NCBI GenBank assembly: GCA_037367355.1
Contig: CM074696.1
Span: 2,914,001-2,978,000 of the forward strand
Length of the DNA: 64,000 nt
Source of the DNA: Neoscytalidium dimidiatum
Taxonomy: Eukaryota; Ascomycota; Dothideomycetes; Botryosphaeriales; Botryosphaeriaceae
Direction of reading: 5' to 3'
Position 1 is the stretch's first letter. Each line of letters begins with the position of its first letter. Made by a program: the position numbers and the translations under genes. Below the pieces are notes generated by a model, which had not been told where the DNA came from, made no database searches, and saw only the letters and a program-made list of their open reading frames with translations. Below are positions 45,401 through 55,808 of this stretch, one piece after another.

Positions 45401-47083
45401 TCACTCGTCCCACACTAAATCCTGCTCTTCCACCTTGGTGCAGGTTAGGTATGGCAAGCCGTGACCTAAATCTCGCATATCGAGCTCTAGAAAGTTGCGC
45501 ATCAGCGGCTTGACCACGTCGGCGGCTAGATTCTTGATTTCCTCCATGCGGCGTTCGAACTTGCGCATGTTCTCGCGGGTGTAGAATTCCGCATTTAGTT
45601 TCAAAAAACGCTTGAGCTCGTCTCTGCTTAGATAGGCATCACCGCCGGCGCCGATTAGTCGGAAGACGCGGCCAGTGTTGAATGGGGGAGGTTCTGCAGG
45701 TGGCTGGGCAACGGCGGACGATGTTGTCGCGAGGGCATTGGTGGTTGCGTGTCCGGAAGGGCCGTTGCGGGAGCCCGCCCGGCTGTTGGGAAGAGCACGA
45801 TTGGTTGATTTCAAAATCGGGGCCGGGGGGCGGGTGGTGTTTTCTGCAAGCCACTGCCGGAACAACGAGAGGGCCATCCAATCAATGAAGCCGTTGCTCG
45901 GGGTAACTCTCTCGCCTCTTGTCGTGGTCAGCGTAAGCTTGAAAAGCTTCGTTTCGATTTTTGTTTTGAGTTCCTCCAACTCGTCAGCCTTATCCTCGAT
46001 GACCTCAAGCACAGCTTGGGGAATTTGGCCGCGGAGCTGGGAAGCACCGACGGGCCACTGGCCGACGACGTGGATCAGAGCTTCGGAATAGATGACGCGA
46101 CTCCGCGCGAGGAAGCCGAGCTTGAGGTAGGAGGGAGGATACTTGGCGATCTGCTTGAAGAGGCGGCCCTGGAAGCGGAGCAAATGATGGTCGACGCGCG
46201 GGCCAATGACCTCGAGAGCGTCGTACATGTCGGCAAGTTGCAGCAGCGTCTTGCACTCGACATAAGCCTGTGCAATGTTGACCGAGTCAAGCGCGGGAGG
46301 GTAATTGTAGAAGATGCGGAACAAATTCGCGTAGTCGCGAAAGATGTCGTCTTCGGGGTCGTACGTGTGGGCAGACGGCGCGGTGACGTTCAGCGAGGAG
46401 AAATTTGCCATGCTTCGGAAGAAGCCTGAAGTGGGAGCAGCAGGCTTATTGTGGGTGGGTGGAGGAAGAGGGGCGTGGTCGCCGGCGAAGGAAGTGGGCG
46501 CTGCTTCCTAGTTGGCAGATTAGTTGGCAAACCGTGAGGAAGTGGTGCGCGCGCCTACCTTTCGGACGAGGACCGGCATCTCATCGCCATTGTCGCCCCA
46601 GTCCAACTCAAAGCGCCATCTCTTTCTCCGGCCAGTCTCGTCAATCTGGCCAGTAGGCAGCCGTGCCAACGCACTGCGACTTGGTATTGACCTATCCTGC
46701 TGAGGATCGCTGAAGTCGGCACCGGTGCTCTCCTCAAAGAAGCCACTGCACTGAGCCAGAATCAGGCGATGCAGCAAATAGCGTTCTTCCCTCCTCGGCG
46801 CAGTGGCGCCGCCATATGGACTGACAGCATTTGCGGAGCCTCTCCGGGAATGAGGATTGGAGGTGATGATGATCTCGACATCGCCGGTGTGGGTGAAGAT
46901 GGGGAACTCGTTCTGGGGGTGGTAGGAGGCGCCGCCGGCGTGCGAGCGGATTTGGCGCGAGTGACGACGGTGCGAAGAGACGAGCGGCGCGCGAGAAGTG
47001 GAGGCGACGGAGGGCGCGCGCGACGCGGGACGAATTGCGAGGGCCTGGCGGTCGGCCGGGCCAGTATCGGGATACGAGACCAT
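45401..47083 (-). CDS. BTB/POZ-like domain protein
   Basis: Exons 46559-47083 and 45401-46507 on the minus strand (51-nt intron; 543 aa). The start MVSYPDTGPADRQ is followed by a disordered Ser/Arg-rich segment. The segment FPIFTHTGDVEIIITS with RYLLHRLILAQCSGFFEEST is the fold-start of a BTB/POZ domain (strand, then the conserved L-H-x-x-L-x-x-x-S-x-x-F). It continues after the intron with DDIFRDYANLFRIFYNYPPALD and the AYVECKTLLQLADMYDALEV helices. Later regions are unrecognised, with a Pro/Ser linker and a conserved-looking C-terminus (AEFYTRENMRKFERRMEEI). Fungal BTB proteins are mostly uncharacterised; such domains dimerise or act as Cul3 adaptors in general, which I do not assert here. 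Confidence 0.65.
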
Positions 47084-48417
47084 GGCGGTGGGTTTTTGCA
47101 GCGTGCAGCGTGCAGCTACACCATGGGCGGAGTCAGGGTGGAGGATGGAAGGGCACTCGAGAGGCGCGGTGGGAGGCGGGAGGCTGGGCTCGGTGGTGTT
47201 GATCAGTCCGGGCTGGCTTGAGCTCGACCCCGCGTGACCCGAGCGCGGCTGCTGTGCTGCTGTCGTCTCAGACTTCTGTTTGCAACAGGACGCGGCGAAA
47301 CCAGCTGCCTTCACCACCACGGCGGGCGCGCGCGGGCGAGTCCCCTTTTCAACGCAGCGCCCTCCACGCAGGCGCGCTGCCGGAGGGTGGACGCAGCAGT
47401 CCAGTGGCAGCCGGGTTTTGCGCCAAGCTTTGAGACGTGGCACACCAAGCTCGCGCTCTGGCCGGCCGCGACAAGGAAGTGCAGGCCTCCCGCGCCGCCT
47501 GTGCCAATCGGCCAATCGCCCGCGCCCCGTCCGCAAACCTCGCCTCCTCGACTCTTCTTCATCCAACACCTGTGGGGGACTGCGGTGTGATTGCTGCAGC
47601 GGTGTGTATGGCAATTTTTTCCACCCCCGAGCCATCCCCATGCACTTTTCGTCCACTCGCCTGCAATCGCCATCTGTCTGCATGCCAACGCAGGCCCTGC
47701 CGGACCATTGTGCCCTGCCGCAATCGCCCTCCAGCGCCATGCCCGATTGCCGCTCTGGGGAATTCACCATCTGCCTTGTGCACTGCGCATCCTCGCCAAA
47801 CTGCCTACTCCACCGAAGTCCCCACTGTTCCCCCCCACTCGTCAATACCAACCGCCAGCTCCGCGCAGAAAATTCATGTGGCGAGAGCACGTTCGCTTGC
47901 TATCGCTGGGAGCGCACTTACACAATTGTTACTACTACTACCGTGTGGCAGCTTAAGGTACCGCCTCTCCGTTGCACGCGCCGCCGCCTCCGCTATGTGC
48001 TGTTCACATCCGCCTCCCGGTCCAGCGGCACGCTCGAGGAACACACCTGGTGGGAACAGCTCCAATCCCTCACCGCATGCGGACATCCCTGTGACTCATC
48101 TTGCTTCCCGCTTCCGTCTTGCTGCCCAGCCCTGTAGGGCTACGAGGCCTCCAAGCATTGCATCACCTGGCATATTGCCCCTGGCTGCCCATGAGACTGC
48201 AACGTTGAAACCACACACCAGCTTCCCACGTGGATTTTCGAGTCGTGGTGTTGCACAAACGGAAGTGAAACAGCCAATCCACTCGCTTGTCCTTCCCCAC
48301 CCCGAGTAGCGGGTACAGCCGTGTAGCCCGCCTTCTGGAAGAACACGACCCTAACGATCTTCACTCCGCCCCAGTGTTTCGGTCCGTCGTGGCAGTCCCT
48401 GAGCCTTCCCGCGTGTT
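47084..48417. other. GC-rich intergenic region, no gene seen
   Basis: 1.33 kb. Several long frames are open on both strands (for example 47280-48137) but they overlap each other and look like compositional artefacts of GC-rich promoter DNA (Pro/Arg/Cys-rich, no conserved blocks). No gene called. Confidence 0.45.
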
Positions 48418-49974
48418 TCATGACATCCGCTTCTTGTGAATCGCCTCCATGCCGCCCATATATGGCCGAAGCACCTCCGGTATCGTCACAGTCGCCGTCT
48501 TCTCGTCCCAGTTGTTCTCGAGGATGGCAGCGAGCACTCGAGGCACTGCCATTGCCGTGCCGTTGAGTGTGTGTGGAAAGTCAAGCTTGCGTCCAGCCTT
48601 CTCGAGCCGCACCTTGGTCTGAAGCCGCCGGCTTTGGTAGTCTGTGCAGATGGACGTTGACGTGACCTCGCCCCACCCACCGTCTCGGTCGCGACGAGAC
48701 GGGAAGAACGCCTCGATGTCGCGCTTTCTAGCAGCGCTGGCTCCCAGGTCGGTGGTCGGCATTTCGAGAATGCGGCAATGCAGACCTAGGGACTGCAGAA
48801 TTTCCGTCTGGATTGACAGCATTTCATCGAAGACGGCCTCGGAGTGGGCAACACCACGTTCGGTGAAGAAGCTTTCGCCCTCGTGCGTGTCCGGTAGCGT
48901 CCAGGCAAACATTTCCACCTTTGTGAACTCATGCACCCTGTACAGTCCCTTGGTATCCACGCCTCTGCCACCAGCCTCAGCGCGGTAACTCCTGTTAACA
49001 CCTACCATCTTCAATGGTAGGTCTGCATCCTCGATAGTCTGGCCAGCCATGAGACCGGCGAGAGGGATCTCAGCAGTGCCGGCGAGCACTAAGGATGGCT
49101 TGGCCTTGTCCTTTTCTGCCTGCTCAAGAGCATAGATCTGCTGCTCGCCGTTCTGATCTCGCGGCTGGAATCCGCAGGCAGCTGCGATGTGCGAATAAAC
49201 GATCGACGGCGGCGATACGGGTTTCCAGCCTCTGTTCCTGGCAACTGCCAAAGCGTACTGGACGAGTGCCTGCTCCAGCAAGGCGCCCTCGTTCAACAGG
49301 TAATACCAGCCCCAGCCTGACGTGGTGGCAGCACCTGCAAAGTCCAGCAGGCCCAGCTCGGAGCCAATGACAACATGTGACTTCCATAGCCGATCGGTGG
49401 CGTCCCCTGCCCCATCAGGATGCTTATTTATGTAACCGACAACCTCGGGCTGCTCTCCAACAGGGGTGCTGACGCTGCTGAGGTTGGGAAGCTCGAGCGC
49501 CAAGGTCTCCATGCGCTCAACGAGCTCCTTCTCCTTCTCCTCTATGCCGGTGAGCTTCTCCTTGATCTCTTTCCCCTCTGCAACCAGCGCGTCTTTGTCC
49601 ATGTTGGGGTCGGGCTTCGTGTCGCCACTCAGCGAGGCGGCGTTGGAGAGCTTGCGGCGCAGGATGTTGCCACGCTCGCGCAACTGGCGCGCATTGAGCT
49701 GACAATCCTTCCATTGCTCGAACAGGTCGATTATCTGCCACGAGTGCTTGCTCTGGCCGCCGTAGTTGCGGTCGATGCAGTTCTGCTCGTATAGGCCGGG
49801 GTTCTGGCGGATGTGCTTGAGGTCGAGCTGGGGCTTGGGAGCTATCGAGGGTCGGACGTATTGGCGGCGCGGGATGGGGTGGAGACGTGCCTGGCGTGCA
49901 GCGGAGGTGCGGGAGCCCAGCAGAGCGGAGCGGCACGAGGCGCATGCAAACAGCGATGCTTTGGGGGGCTTCAT
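48418..49974 (-). CDS. dia4: Seryl-tRNA synthetase, probably mitochondrial
   Basis: Class II synthetase charging mitochondrial tRNA-Ser. Single exon; from ATG 49974 it is 518 aa, beginning MKPPKASLFACASCRSALLG, an Arg-rich presequence-like leader ending near RRQYVRPSIAPKPQ. An upstream in-frame extension to 50166 is likely 5' leader. Residues about 70-185 form the N-terminal coiled-coil tRNA arm (LRERGNILRRKLSN, EKLTGIEEKEKELVERMETLA). The core shows SGWGWYYL, LVLAGTAEIPLAGLMAG, motif 2 in YRAEAGGRGVDTKGLYRVHEF with catalytic Arg, and motif 3 in LNGTAMAVPRVLAAILENN. The mitochondrial call rests on the leader and on the motif 2 wording typical of mitochondrial/bacterial enzymes; a cytosolic copy would be expected elsewhere. 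Confidence 0.9.
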   Translation of the reverse strand: MKPPKASLFACASCRSALLGSRTSAARQARLHPIPRRQYVRPSIAPKPQLDLKHIRQNPGLYEQNCIDRNYGGQSKHSWQIIDLFEQWKDCQLNARQLRERGNILRRKLSNAASLSGDTKPDPNMDKDALVAEGKEIKEKLTGIEEKEKELVERMETLALELPNLSSVSTPVGEQPEVVGYINKHPDGAGDATDRLWKSHVVIGSELGLLDFAGAATTSGWGWYYLLNEGALLEQALVQYALAVARNRGWKPVSPPSIVYSHIAAACGFQPRDQNGEQQIYALEQAEKDKAKPSLVLAGTAEIPLAGLMAGQTIEDADLPLKMVGVNRSYRAEAGGRGVDTKGLYRVHEFTKVEMFAWTLPDTHEGESFFTERGVAHSEAVFDEMLSIQTEILQSLGLHCRILEMPTTDLGASAARKRDIEAFFPSRRDRDGGWGEVTSTSICTDYQSRRLQTKVRLEKAGRKLDFPHTLNGTAMAVPRVLAAILENNWDEKTATVTIPEVLRPYMGGMEAIHKKRMS

Positions 49975-50452
49975 GGTCCAGAATGGGCTGTCGAGATAAT
50001 GCAGGAGAGTCGTGGTTCGATCGAGTGGACGGGTAGAAGAGGCGGGAACTTTTTCGAGGGCGCAAGGGCGGGGAGGAAGCTTGTGCCAGCAGGCGGCCGC
50101 AGCTCTCCTGGCACGCGTCGAGCGGGCCCACGTAGCAGCGGCAGCCACTGCTGTCCTGCACCTCACGCGTCGCGCGTCTGCAGCTTTCCGTCCTCTTTAT
50201 CTCTACCAAAATGCCTCGCAGGAGGCGCAACGCTGATCCGATAGTTGAAGCACCCCTGTCTGATGCTGCCGCAGTGTCCAATGTCTCTTCGCCGCCTGCT
50301 CCGTTGTGGAAAAAGGCACGCCGCTTCAACACCGCCCGCGCTGGTGCACGCAGATGTGCACAAATCCTACAAGCCACACATGAAGCATCGCGGCCATCCC
50401 GACTCTGGCGTGGGCGACAGCTTCCACAGTGTGGCCTCTCCCCCTCAGCTTG

Positions 50453-51304
50453 ATGCCGTACAGCTCCTGGCATATTCTCCACCGCCGTAGAGATGTCTCG
50501 ACGCAGCACCGCTTTGCTTGCCCCGCATGCCGCCAGCCCCGGTCGTACCCTTCACCCCACAGGCAGAAGCTTTTTCTTGTTGCAGAACGGCTCTCTTGGG
50601 AGGAGGGTGCGGTGCCGACGACGGAGCGTGAGCTCAATCAAGAGCTGACCTGGGAGGTGAACTTCCAGCTCGGGATTGAGGACCCAGTCGTCGAGGATCT
50701 CGAGCAGATACCGGGCGGAAAGAACAGCAAGTCGAATCAGTGGCATCCCTTTGCAAACGATGTCGACTATGCAGCTGCCATGAAGCTTAGCGCCAGGGCC
50801 GACGGTCTTACCGATACATCATATTCATTATGGTCGAAGATGCCAGACACGCTTCATTCGGATCTACCTACAACGGGGGCAGATGAATCTTCCAGGTCGG
50901 AGACGAGGCGAAAGTCTGCTCAATTGGTGCCTGGTGGCGTGGATAAAGCAGTAGACTCTCACCTTCCCACTCCGCCATCGTCTTCACAGCCGTTTGCCAG
51001 CCAAATGCTTCAGGGTCCACGCCCAACCGAGCCTTCACAGCCCGTCCCTCTCGACCACACTCCGCCCACACCCGCAACCTCCGATTACACTCCCTCCACT
51101 TTCGCTCGCTCGCCCTTCCAGCGCTCTGCAAGGCCAGCCCAGCGCTCGCTCGCCCAATTCTATTCGCTCCTCGACGCGACCGAGCGCATCTCTTACGTCG
51201 GCGCAAAATATTTCGGAGCCTACGCTGAGCATCTGCGCGACGACCTTTACGACAACTGTTGGTGGATGCACAACCTCGCTTCCGATGACGCGCTCCCGGA
51301 CTGA
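50453..51304 (+). CDS. Unrecognised protein, possible mitochondrial leader (start uncertain)
   Basis: Open frame of 283 aa from ATG 50453 to 51304. The first ~45 residues are rich in Arg/His/Pro without acidic residues, which could be a mitochondrial presequence. The central part is structured-looking: ERLSWEEGAVPTTERELNQ, ELTWEVNFQLGIEDPVVEDL and HPFANDVDYAAAMKLSARAD. After a Ser/Pro/Thr linker the C-terminus reads RSLAQFYSLLDATERISYVG, AKYFGAYAEHL and YDNCWWMHNLASDD. I do not recognise the family. A good-context ATG in another frame at 50211 (MPRRRRNADPIVEAPLSDAA) may be a first exon, but I could not find a convincing intron joining it. Divergent from the seryl-tRNA synthetase gene. Confidence 0.45.
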   Translation: MPYSSWHILHRRRDVSTQHRFACPACRQPRSYPSPHRQKLFLVAERLSWEEGAVPTTERELNQELTWEVNFQLGIEDPVVEDLEQIPGGKNSKSNQWHPFANDVDYAAAMKLSARADGLTDTSYSLWSKMPDTLHSDLPTTGADESSRSETRRKSAQLVPGGVDKAVDSHLPTPPSSSQPFASQMLQGPRPTEPSQPVPLDHTPPTPATSDYTPSTFARSPFQRSARPAQRSLAQFYSLLDATERISYVGAKYFGAYAEHLRDDLYDNCWWMHNLASDDALPD

Positions 51305-51373
51305 GGACAACCTTTGACGTGTCGAGCTTACTCAAAAAGTCATCTGCTGTTCTTTCTCTCTTTTTCTCTCATC

Positions 51374-52008
51374 ATGGCACGCTCCAACAGGGCTTTCTTC
51401 ACCCACAAGGAATCGCTGCGCTGTCAGGTTCTGCGTCAGGTGGCCCGCCAGAATGCCTTGAGAAGAGAGTCGCTTCCAACGCCGACGGAACGCTTCGAGT
51501 CCCTCCCAGGTACATCATGACCCCTAAACCCTTCGAACGTCCTAACAGAGCAGCAGGAGAGCCCAAAAGCATTGCTCGTCAATCGGCCCAGCCCGCATCT
51601 GAGCCTGAGTCTAAGCTCTCTCCCGCGACCAGACCTCCTAAGATCAAGCCATCCTGGAGATACACCTCGGGCAAGTGGCGCAACCACCCATCCGTGCAGA
51701 GGTTCGAGGACGAGCCCTTCATCTTCATCAATGCTGAAGCGTATCCCACTGACCCCGATGCCGCTGTCCCGCTGATCGCCTGGCTGCGCCAACCTGCCAA
51801 ACTGTCTTCGCCGTGCAAGAATCCCATCCACTCTGGGGTGATCAAAATTGAGGGTGTCGGCTGGGTCGTCACACTTGGCCACATGCCTGGTGCAATGGAC
51901 CGCATGATGCTATTGTTGGAGAGAAAGGCGGGCCAGATTCTCATGTTCAAGGGCAAGAGGTACAGCATTGCTATGGATACTTATTTGCCTCTGGAATGGA
52001 TGCCTTGA
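51374..52008 (+). CDS. Unrecognised protein
   Basis: I propose exons 51374-51509 and 51554-52008 (44-nt intron GTACAT..CTAACAGAGCAG with a CTAAC branch site), giving 196 aa beginning MARSNRAFFTHKESLRCQ. The alternative is an unspliced frame from ATG 51517 (163 aa). Either way the C-terminal block is the same: KPSWRYTSGKWRNHPSVQRF, EPFIFINAEAYPTDPDAAVP, GWVVTLGHMPGAMDRMMLLL and YSIAMDTYLPLEWMP. This dense hydrophobic/aromatic pattern looks like a real folded domain but I do not recognise it. Only 69 bp from the preceding unrecognised gene on the same strand. Confidence 0.5.
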
Positions 52009-52670
52009 GACGGTATGGATATCGTAGAGAAGCGATCAGCAAAAGACCACTCTGATCCTGGCTTCAGATGGTAGTCATCGCCATCAGGCTCACGATAAAT
52101 GACAAATGCCCGAACGCGAAGTGCTGGCTGGGCGCTCGCATATCAATGTTTCCGAACAATGAAGGTAGACAGGCGGACCGGTTTCAAGTGATTAGCTGAT
52201 GTAAGCTCATGCTGTTGTCGAACATGGTGGCCGCCAGCTGCGAGATGATGATTGCAAAACTGAGGAACTTGTTCGTGAGGCAATTGAAGATAGACAGCAT
52301 TCATGTCCGCCTTGTTCCCTCAGCTGGCACGATGAATATACTGCAAATGACACCTGAACCTGTCTGGTAGCACCGACGACACGTAAAACAATGCATCCAG
52401 GAACACAGCTCCCCTTATCTGCGCGTCGCGGGAACTAAAACTAGCGCGGCAGGCCTACGTAATGTAATGTCTTGGACCCTGAACCCCACATCCTCGTCTG
52501 CTGTTCGTATCAATTTCGCGACCCTAGAGGTGTTCCGCCACAGGCGGAAGAGACAAAAGGCTATCCACGGCTATCACTTCCCCTTCCGATCACTGTTTAC
52601 ACTCCACGAACTTTGTCAATAATGCACTTATATTCATAATAGAACTCATTGGCACAATGACCTACGGCCT
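52009..52670. other. Intergenic, no gene seen
   Basis: Between the unrecognised gene and the GST relic. No coding frame supported; the missing N-terminal half of the GST was looked for here and not found. Confidence 0.45.
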
Positions 52671-53029
52671 CCTCAGCGCGACAATCCCGCGGCTACGGTA
52701 TCAAAATCCCACCACATCATCACCTACCTCGAGCTCAAGCGCCCGCCCCTCCTACCACCGCTGGCCGGAACGGAAGAGGTCCCAGATGCTCGCCTACTCG
52801 CCTTGAAGATCGAAGCCGTCACCGATGGCATCTGCGACGCATGCGCGCTCCTCTTCTTCGAGAAGCTGCACGCCGACCCCCAGCGCGCGGTGGACCGCAC
52901 GCCAGCGGCGCGAAGGTCGACCGCGTGATTGTGTGGCCGGGGAGACTCGTGCACGGAGCGAACGTGGGCGGTTGGAACCATGTGTGGTTATCCGGATCTC
53001 CGCTGGTCGGGAGCTGCACCGCCGGCTGA
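52671..53029 (+). pseudogene. Glutathione S-transferase relic (truncated, frameshifted)
   Basis: The plus frame at 52671-52928 reads SHHIITYLELKRPPLLPP, then DARLLALKIEAVTDGICDAC and ALLFFEKLHAD. This is the end of a thioredoxin-fold domain (S-x-x-I-x-x-Y-L) followed by the first C-terminal helix of a GST. The frame then hits a stop at 52926, but a second frame from about 52910 continues the same family: AKVDRVIVWPGRLVHGANVG and GWNHVWLSGS, corresponding to the KVDRxI...GGW block. A single-base frameshift near 52905-52915 separates them. The N-terminal glutathione-binding part and the final helices are missing, so this is a remnant and not an active enzyme. Confidence 0.55.
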
Positions 53030-53151
53030 CACGGTGTGGACTGATTAGAGGGGGAGGAGGGGGAGGTTCCGCGTGGGCGGTACCGGTAGCGCAGAGCATT
53101 GGAGATATTGTCATATAAACGGAGTCCATACACCCTGGTGAGGAGGCTGCG

Positions 53152-54244
53152 TCAGGGAATCGTGGTGTAGATGGCGTCACCGGGCTCCGGCGGCTGCAGG
53201 AAGTCGTCGGGAACGGTCGCGGGGATCTGATGCACTTCGGCCCACGCCCGGATCGCGTCGTAGTTGCGGCATTTGTGCTGCGTGTTGAAGTCGACGAAGG
53301 CTTCGAGGGGCGCGTTGGATGGCTGGAACCACACCTGACCCAGAACACCCGTGTCGACGGTGCACATCAGTTGCTGGCGGATGATGTCGAGGCAGTGGGC
53401 TGGAGGAGTCTAGTGAGAAGACGTACAGAAAAGAGGGCCGGTAATTTTACATCGCGACTTACAAACATGCTTCCGAACTATGTGGTCTGCATTTTTGAAA
53501 GCTCCCTGGCCAAGTTTGTGGTAATAATCGTAGTTGTAATAGAGCGATTGGCGGAGAAGATTCTGACGAAGAGAAATTCATCAGTATTAGTCACGCAGGG
53601 TAATCGGGAGGCAGTGAGGTATACCAGACAGTGAAGCTGATGCAATCCCTCAACGTTTGCGGGATAACCCCCTCCGTACTTTGCTGAAATTTTTACCTGA
53701 TCCTTGGTGATGCCGGCCCTTTCCGCTTTGTCCTCGGGAATAGCGACGCTACGATCTAGACGAGGAGCATAAGATGCAGGTCCTTGGGGCGTCATTAGCT
53801 ATAGTGATACCCACAATTTACCCCAAGAGCTTCCCATGCGGCGTCAACCTCCGGACTGGCATCATGTCGGTAGATGTCCTCTTTAAGCAGCGAGCCATTG
53901 AATTGCTGAACATGGTAGGAAACCTGCACCTCATCCCACAAAGGTGCTGCAGAGATCACTCAGCTTAAACAGCACAGAAAGCAGCGGACTTCCTTACAAT
54001 ATTGGTTCAAGCGCTCCGTGCAGGACTCGTCGGTGGAACCCTTTCTCTGGTGCTTGCTCCCAATCCAAGCTCCCGCAAGACCAGCAACGCACGCTGTCAC
54101 AAGAAGAAGCGAAACTATCGCAGGCCACGATAGTGTCCCTGTTGGCTTTCTCCGCTTCAATTGAAGGGTCTCCTCGTCCACCAGTAATCTTTCACGGTCT
54201 GGTGCATTGGAGCTGGAGCTTCTCTTGCGGTCGTCTTCATACAT
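53152..54244 (-). CDS. UstYa-family (DUF3328) oxidase-like protein
   Basis: Five exons on the minus strand: 53998-54244, 53815-53946, 53625-53755, 53463-53562 and 53152-53399 (introns 51, 59, 62 and 63 nt; 285 aa). The N-terminus is cytosolic and charged (MYEDDRKRSSSSNAPDRERL), followed by one membrane anchor (WPAIVSLLLVTACVAGLAGAWI). The luminal part has WDEVQVSYHVQQFNGSL, EVDAAWEALGVNYRSVAIPE and KYGGGYPANVEGLHQLHCLN. It carries both HxxHC motifs that define the family, HQLHC in exons 3-4 and HVSHC in RKHVSHCLDIIRQ, the second created by splicing. Characterised relatives (UstYa/UstYb in ustiloxin, others in cyclochlorotine-type pathways) act in oxidative cyclisation of peptides or hydroxylation. 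No core enzyme is adjacent; the nearest interesting neighbour is the small secreted Tyr/Gly-repeat gene 1.3 kb away. Confidence 0.88.
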
Positions 54245-55531
54245 CGGTGAAAGTGTCAAGTGGAGAAACGACGATGGACGTGGAAGAGAGAAGTAAAAGA
54301 AAATCGAGGCTCCATGGAAGGTGTTCGAGGGAGTGCGAGTTCGTTTGTCCCAAAAATATTTCCGCACAACATCAGCCGACCAACACGGAATGTCGGTGCG
54401 CACGTTCGCGGCCTGACAACCTTGTCACTTACCCCGCTTCGGTTCGCAAGGGGCCCGATCTGTGATACCGCATTCAGCAAGAGATGGTGTGCGACGCCTC
54501 GTATAGACGCAAGTTGAAAAAAAAAATGCGCATCGACGATGGTGGTGTGGAATATCGCAGAGTTTGCGGGAAGGCCACAGAAAGAAACTATGATTAGCAA
54601 CCGTTATCACGAAGTGCAATCTCGTATTCTACTTTGACGTGATAAACGACCTTGAATGGTGGCTGACAACGACGTGCTTTGAATAGCCTCACAACTGCAG
54701 CAGGCTGTATGAAGCATTTGGCCAGTCATCGCTCGATGGTCATCTGCCCGCAGCTACCATTGATGATACCTATTTTCTGTCTTCCATTTATTGCTATGGA
54801 ACACTTGCTTCCGACTTCTTCTTCCCTGTCGCTCAGTGCTGCAGCTGCAGATCAACGTGAATGGCGTTGAGTGATCTGCAAGGCCGCTCGGGTCCACGTA
54901 GTACGCCTTCCACATGAGGAAGCTGTGAATCTAGCGGCTCTTGCACCACAGGGCCCCCCTTGCTTTGGTTACCTGTGCATCTTTTCTCGCTGCTGAATTT
55001 CGTGATGTCGGTTGGGAATGGCTGATAAGTGATGTGAGGAAGACCGAGTACAACTGCAGGCGACCTCCCAGCCGCCGCAAAATGGCAAGCCGTGCACCCG
55101 CTGTATGTGGGAGTGCGAAATCCCGGCCTGTTAAAGAGCACACCATTCGTAAATCAGTAGGTTATGAATCCCTTGCCTCCTTCCAAGTCCAGGGGACGGT
55201 CTTCTTAGCCAATGAAAAGACGGGGGAATGAGCATATGAACAGCCGGGGCCCGGCTTTGGAATCAGCCGACATTTCTGCATCGGTGAAGGTGTGGAAACT
55301 ACTCCATATGGCGTTCGTTTATGCAGCCGACTGCACGGCAGATCGTTTTCATTCTTATGGGAGCATGTCTTGTGCTATGGCGGACTGTCGAAGAGGTGGG
55401 GGCACTCTGGCTTGCCCCAAGTACATAAACGGTTCTGTCCGTCCTCACTCTAAGCCGCAGCGAACACTCCTTTCTGAACCCGAATCCACGTCTATCAAAC
55501 ACTCGTTCTTCAAGCCTCAGAAATCCACAGT
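54245..55531. promoter_or_regulatory. Divergent region between UstYa-like gene and the YG-repeat secreted peptide gene
   Basis: 1.29 kb between start codons pointing apart, so promoters of both genes lie here. Short frames within it show no recognisable features. Confidence 0.45.
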
Positions 55532-55808
55532 ATGAGTGTTATGAAGACCATCATCTCCCTTCTGGCTCTTGCCGCTGTCGGCGCTCTCGCGGTACCCGCT
55601 CCCAACCCTGTTCCGCAAGAGGGGCCTACTACAACGACCACTACTGCCACGGCTACCGCGACTCCCATCGACTACGGATCATACGGAGACTATGGCAACT
55701 ACGGAGACTACGGTAAGTCAGCCAGGTGCTCCACAAAAATCACTGGCTCACTGTTCTCTTCCAGGAACCTATGGCGAATACAGCGAGGCGGTTGAGGCTT
55801 CTGATTAG
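55532..55808 (+). CDS. Small secreted Tyr/Gly-repeat protein
   Basis: Two exons, 55532-55712 and 55765-55808 (52-nt intron GTAAGT..CCAG; 74 aa). The N-terminus is a classic signal peptide: MSVMKTIISLLALAAVGALA followed by VPAPNP, with probable cleavage after ALA. Next come a Thr/Ala run (TTTTTTATATATP) and a repeat region with tyrosines spaced by three: YGSYGDYGNYGDYG, continued after splicing TYGEYSEAVEASD. The start could be ATG 55532 or ATG 55541 (MKTI). No Kex2 dibasic (KR/RR) sites are present between repeats. It lies 1.3 kb from the UstYa-like gene in divergent orientation. It could be a cell-wall/secreted peptide or a ribosomal peptide precursor; the sequence alone cannot decide. Confidence 0.7.

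Noticed and set aside
46520..47890. 456-codon minus frame starting far upstream of the BTB-like gene
   Set aside because: Only the part from ATG 47083 looks like a protein; the extension is GC-rich leader sequence.
47280..48309. Two long overlapping plus-strand frames (285 and 290 codons) in the gap before seryl-tRNA synthetase
   Set aside because: They overlap in different frames, are Pro/Arg/Cys/Ser-rich with no conserved blocks, and stop codons are simply rare in this GC-rich promoter DNA.
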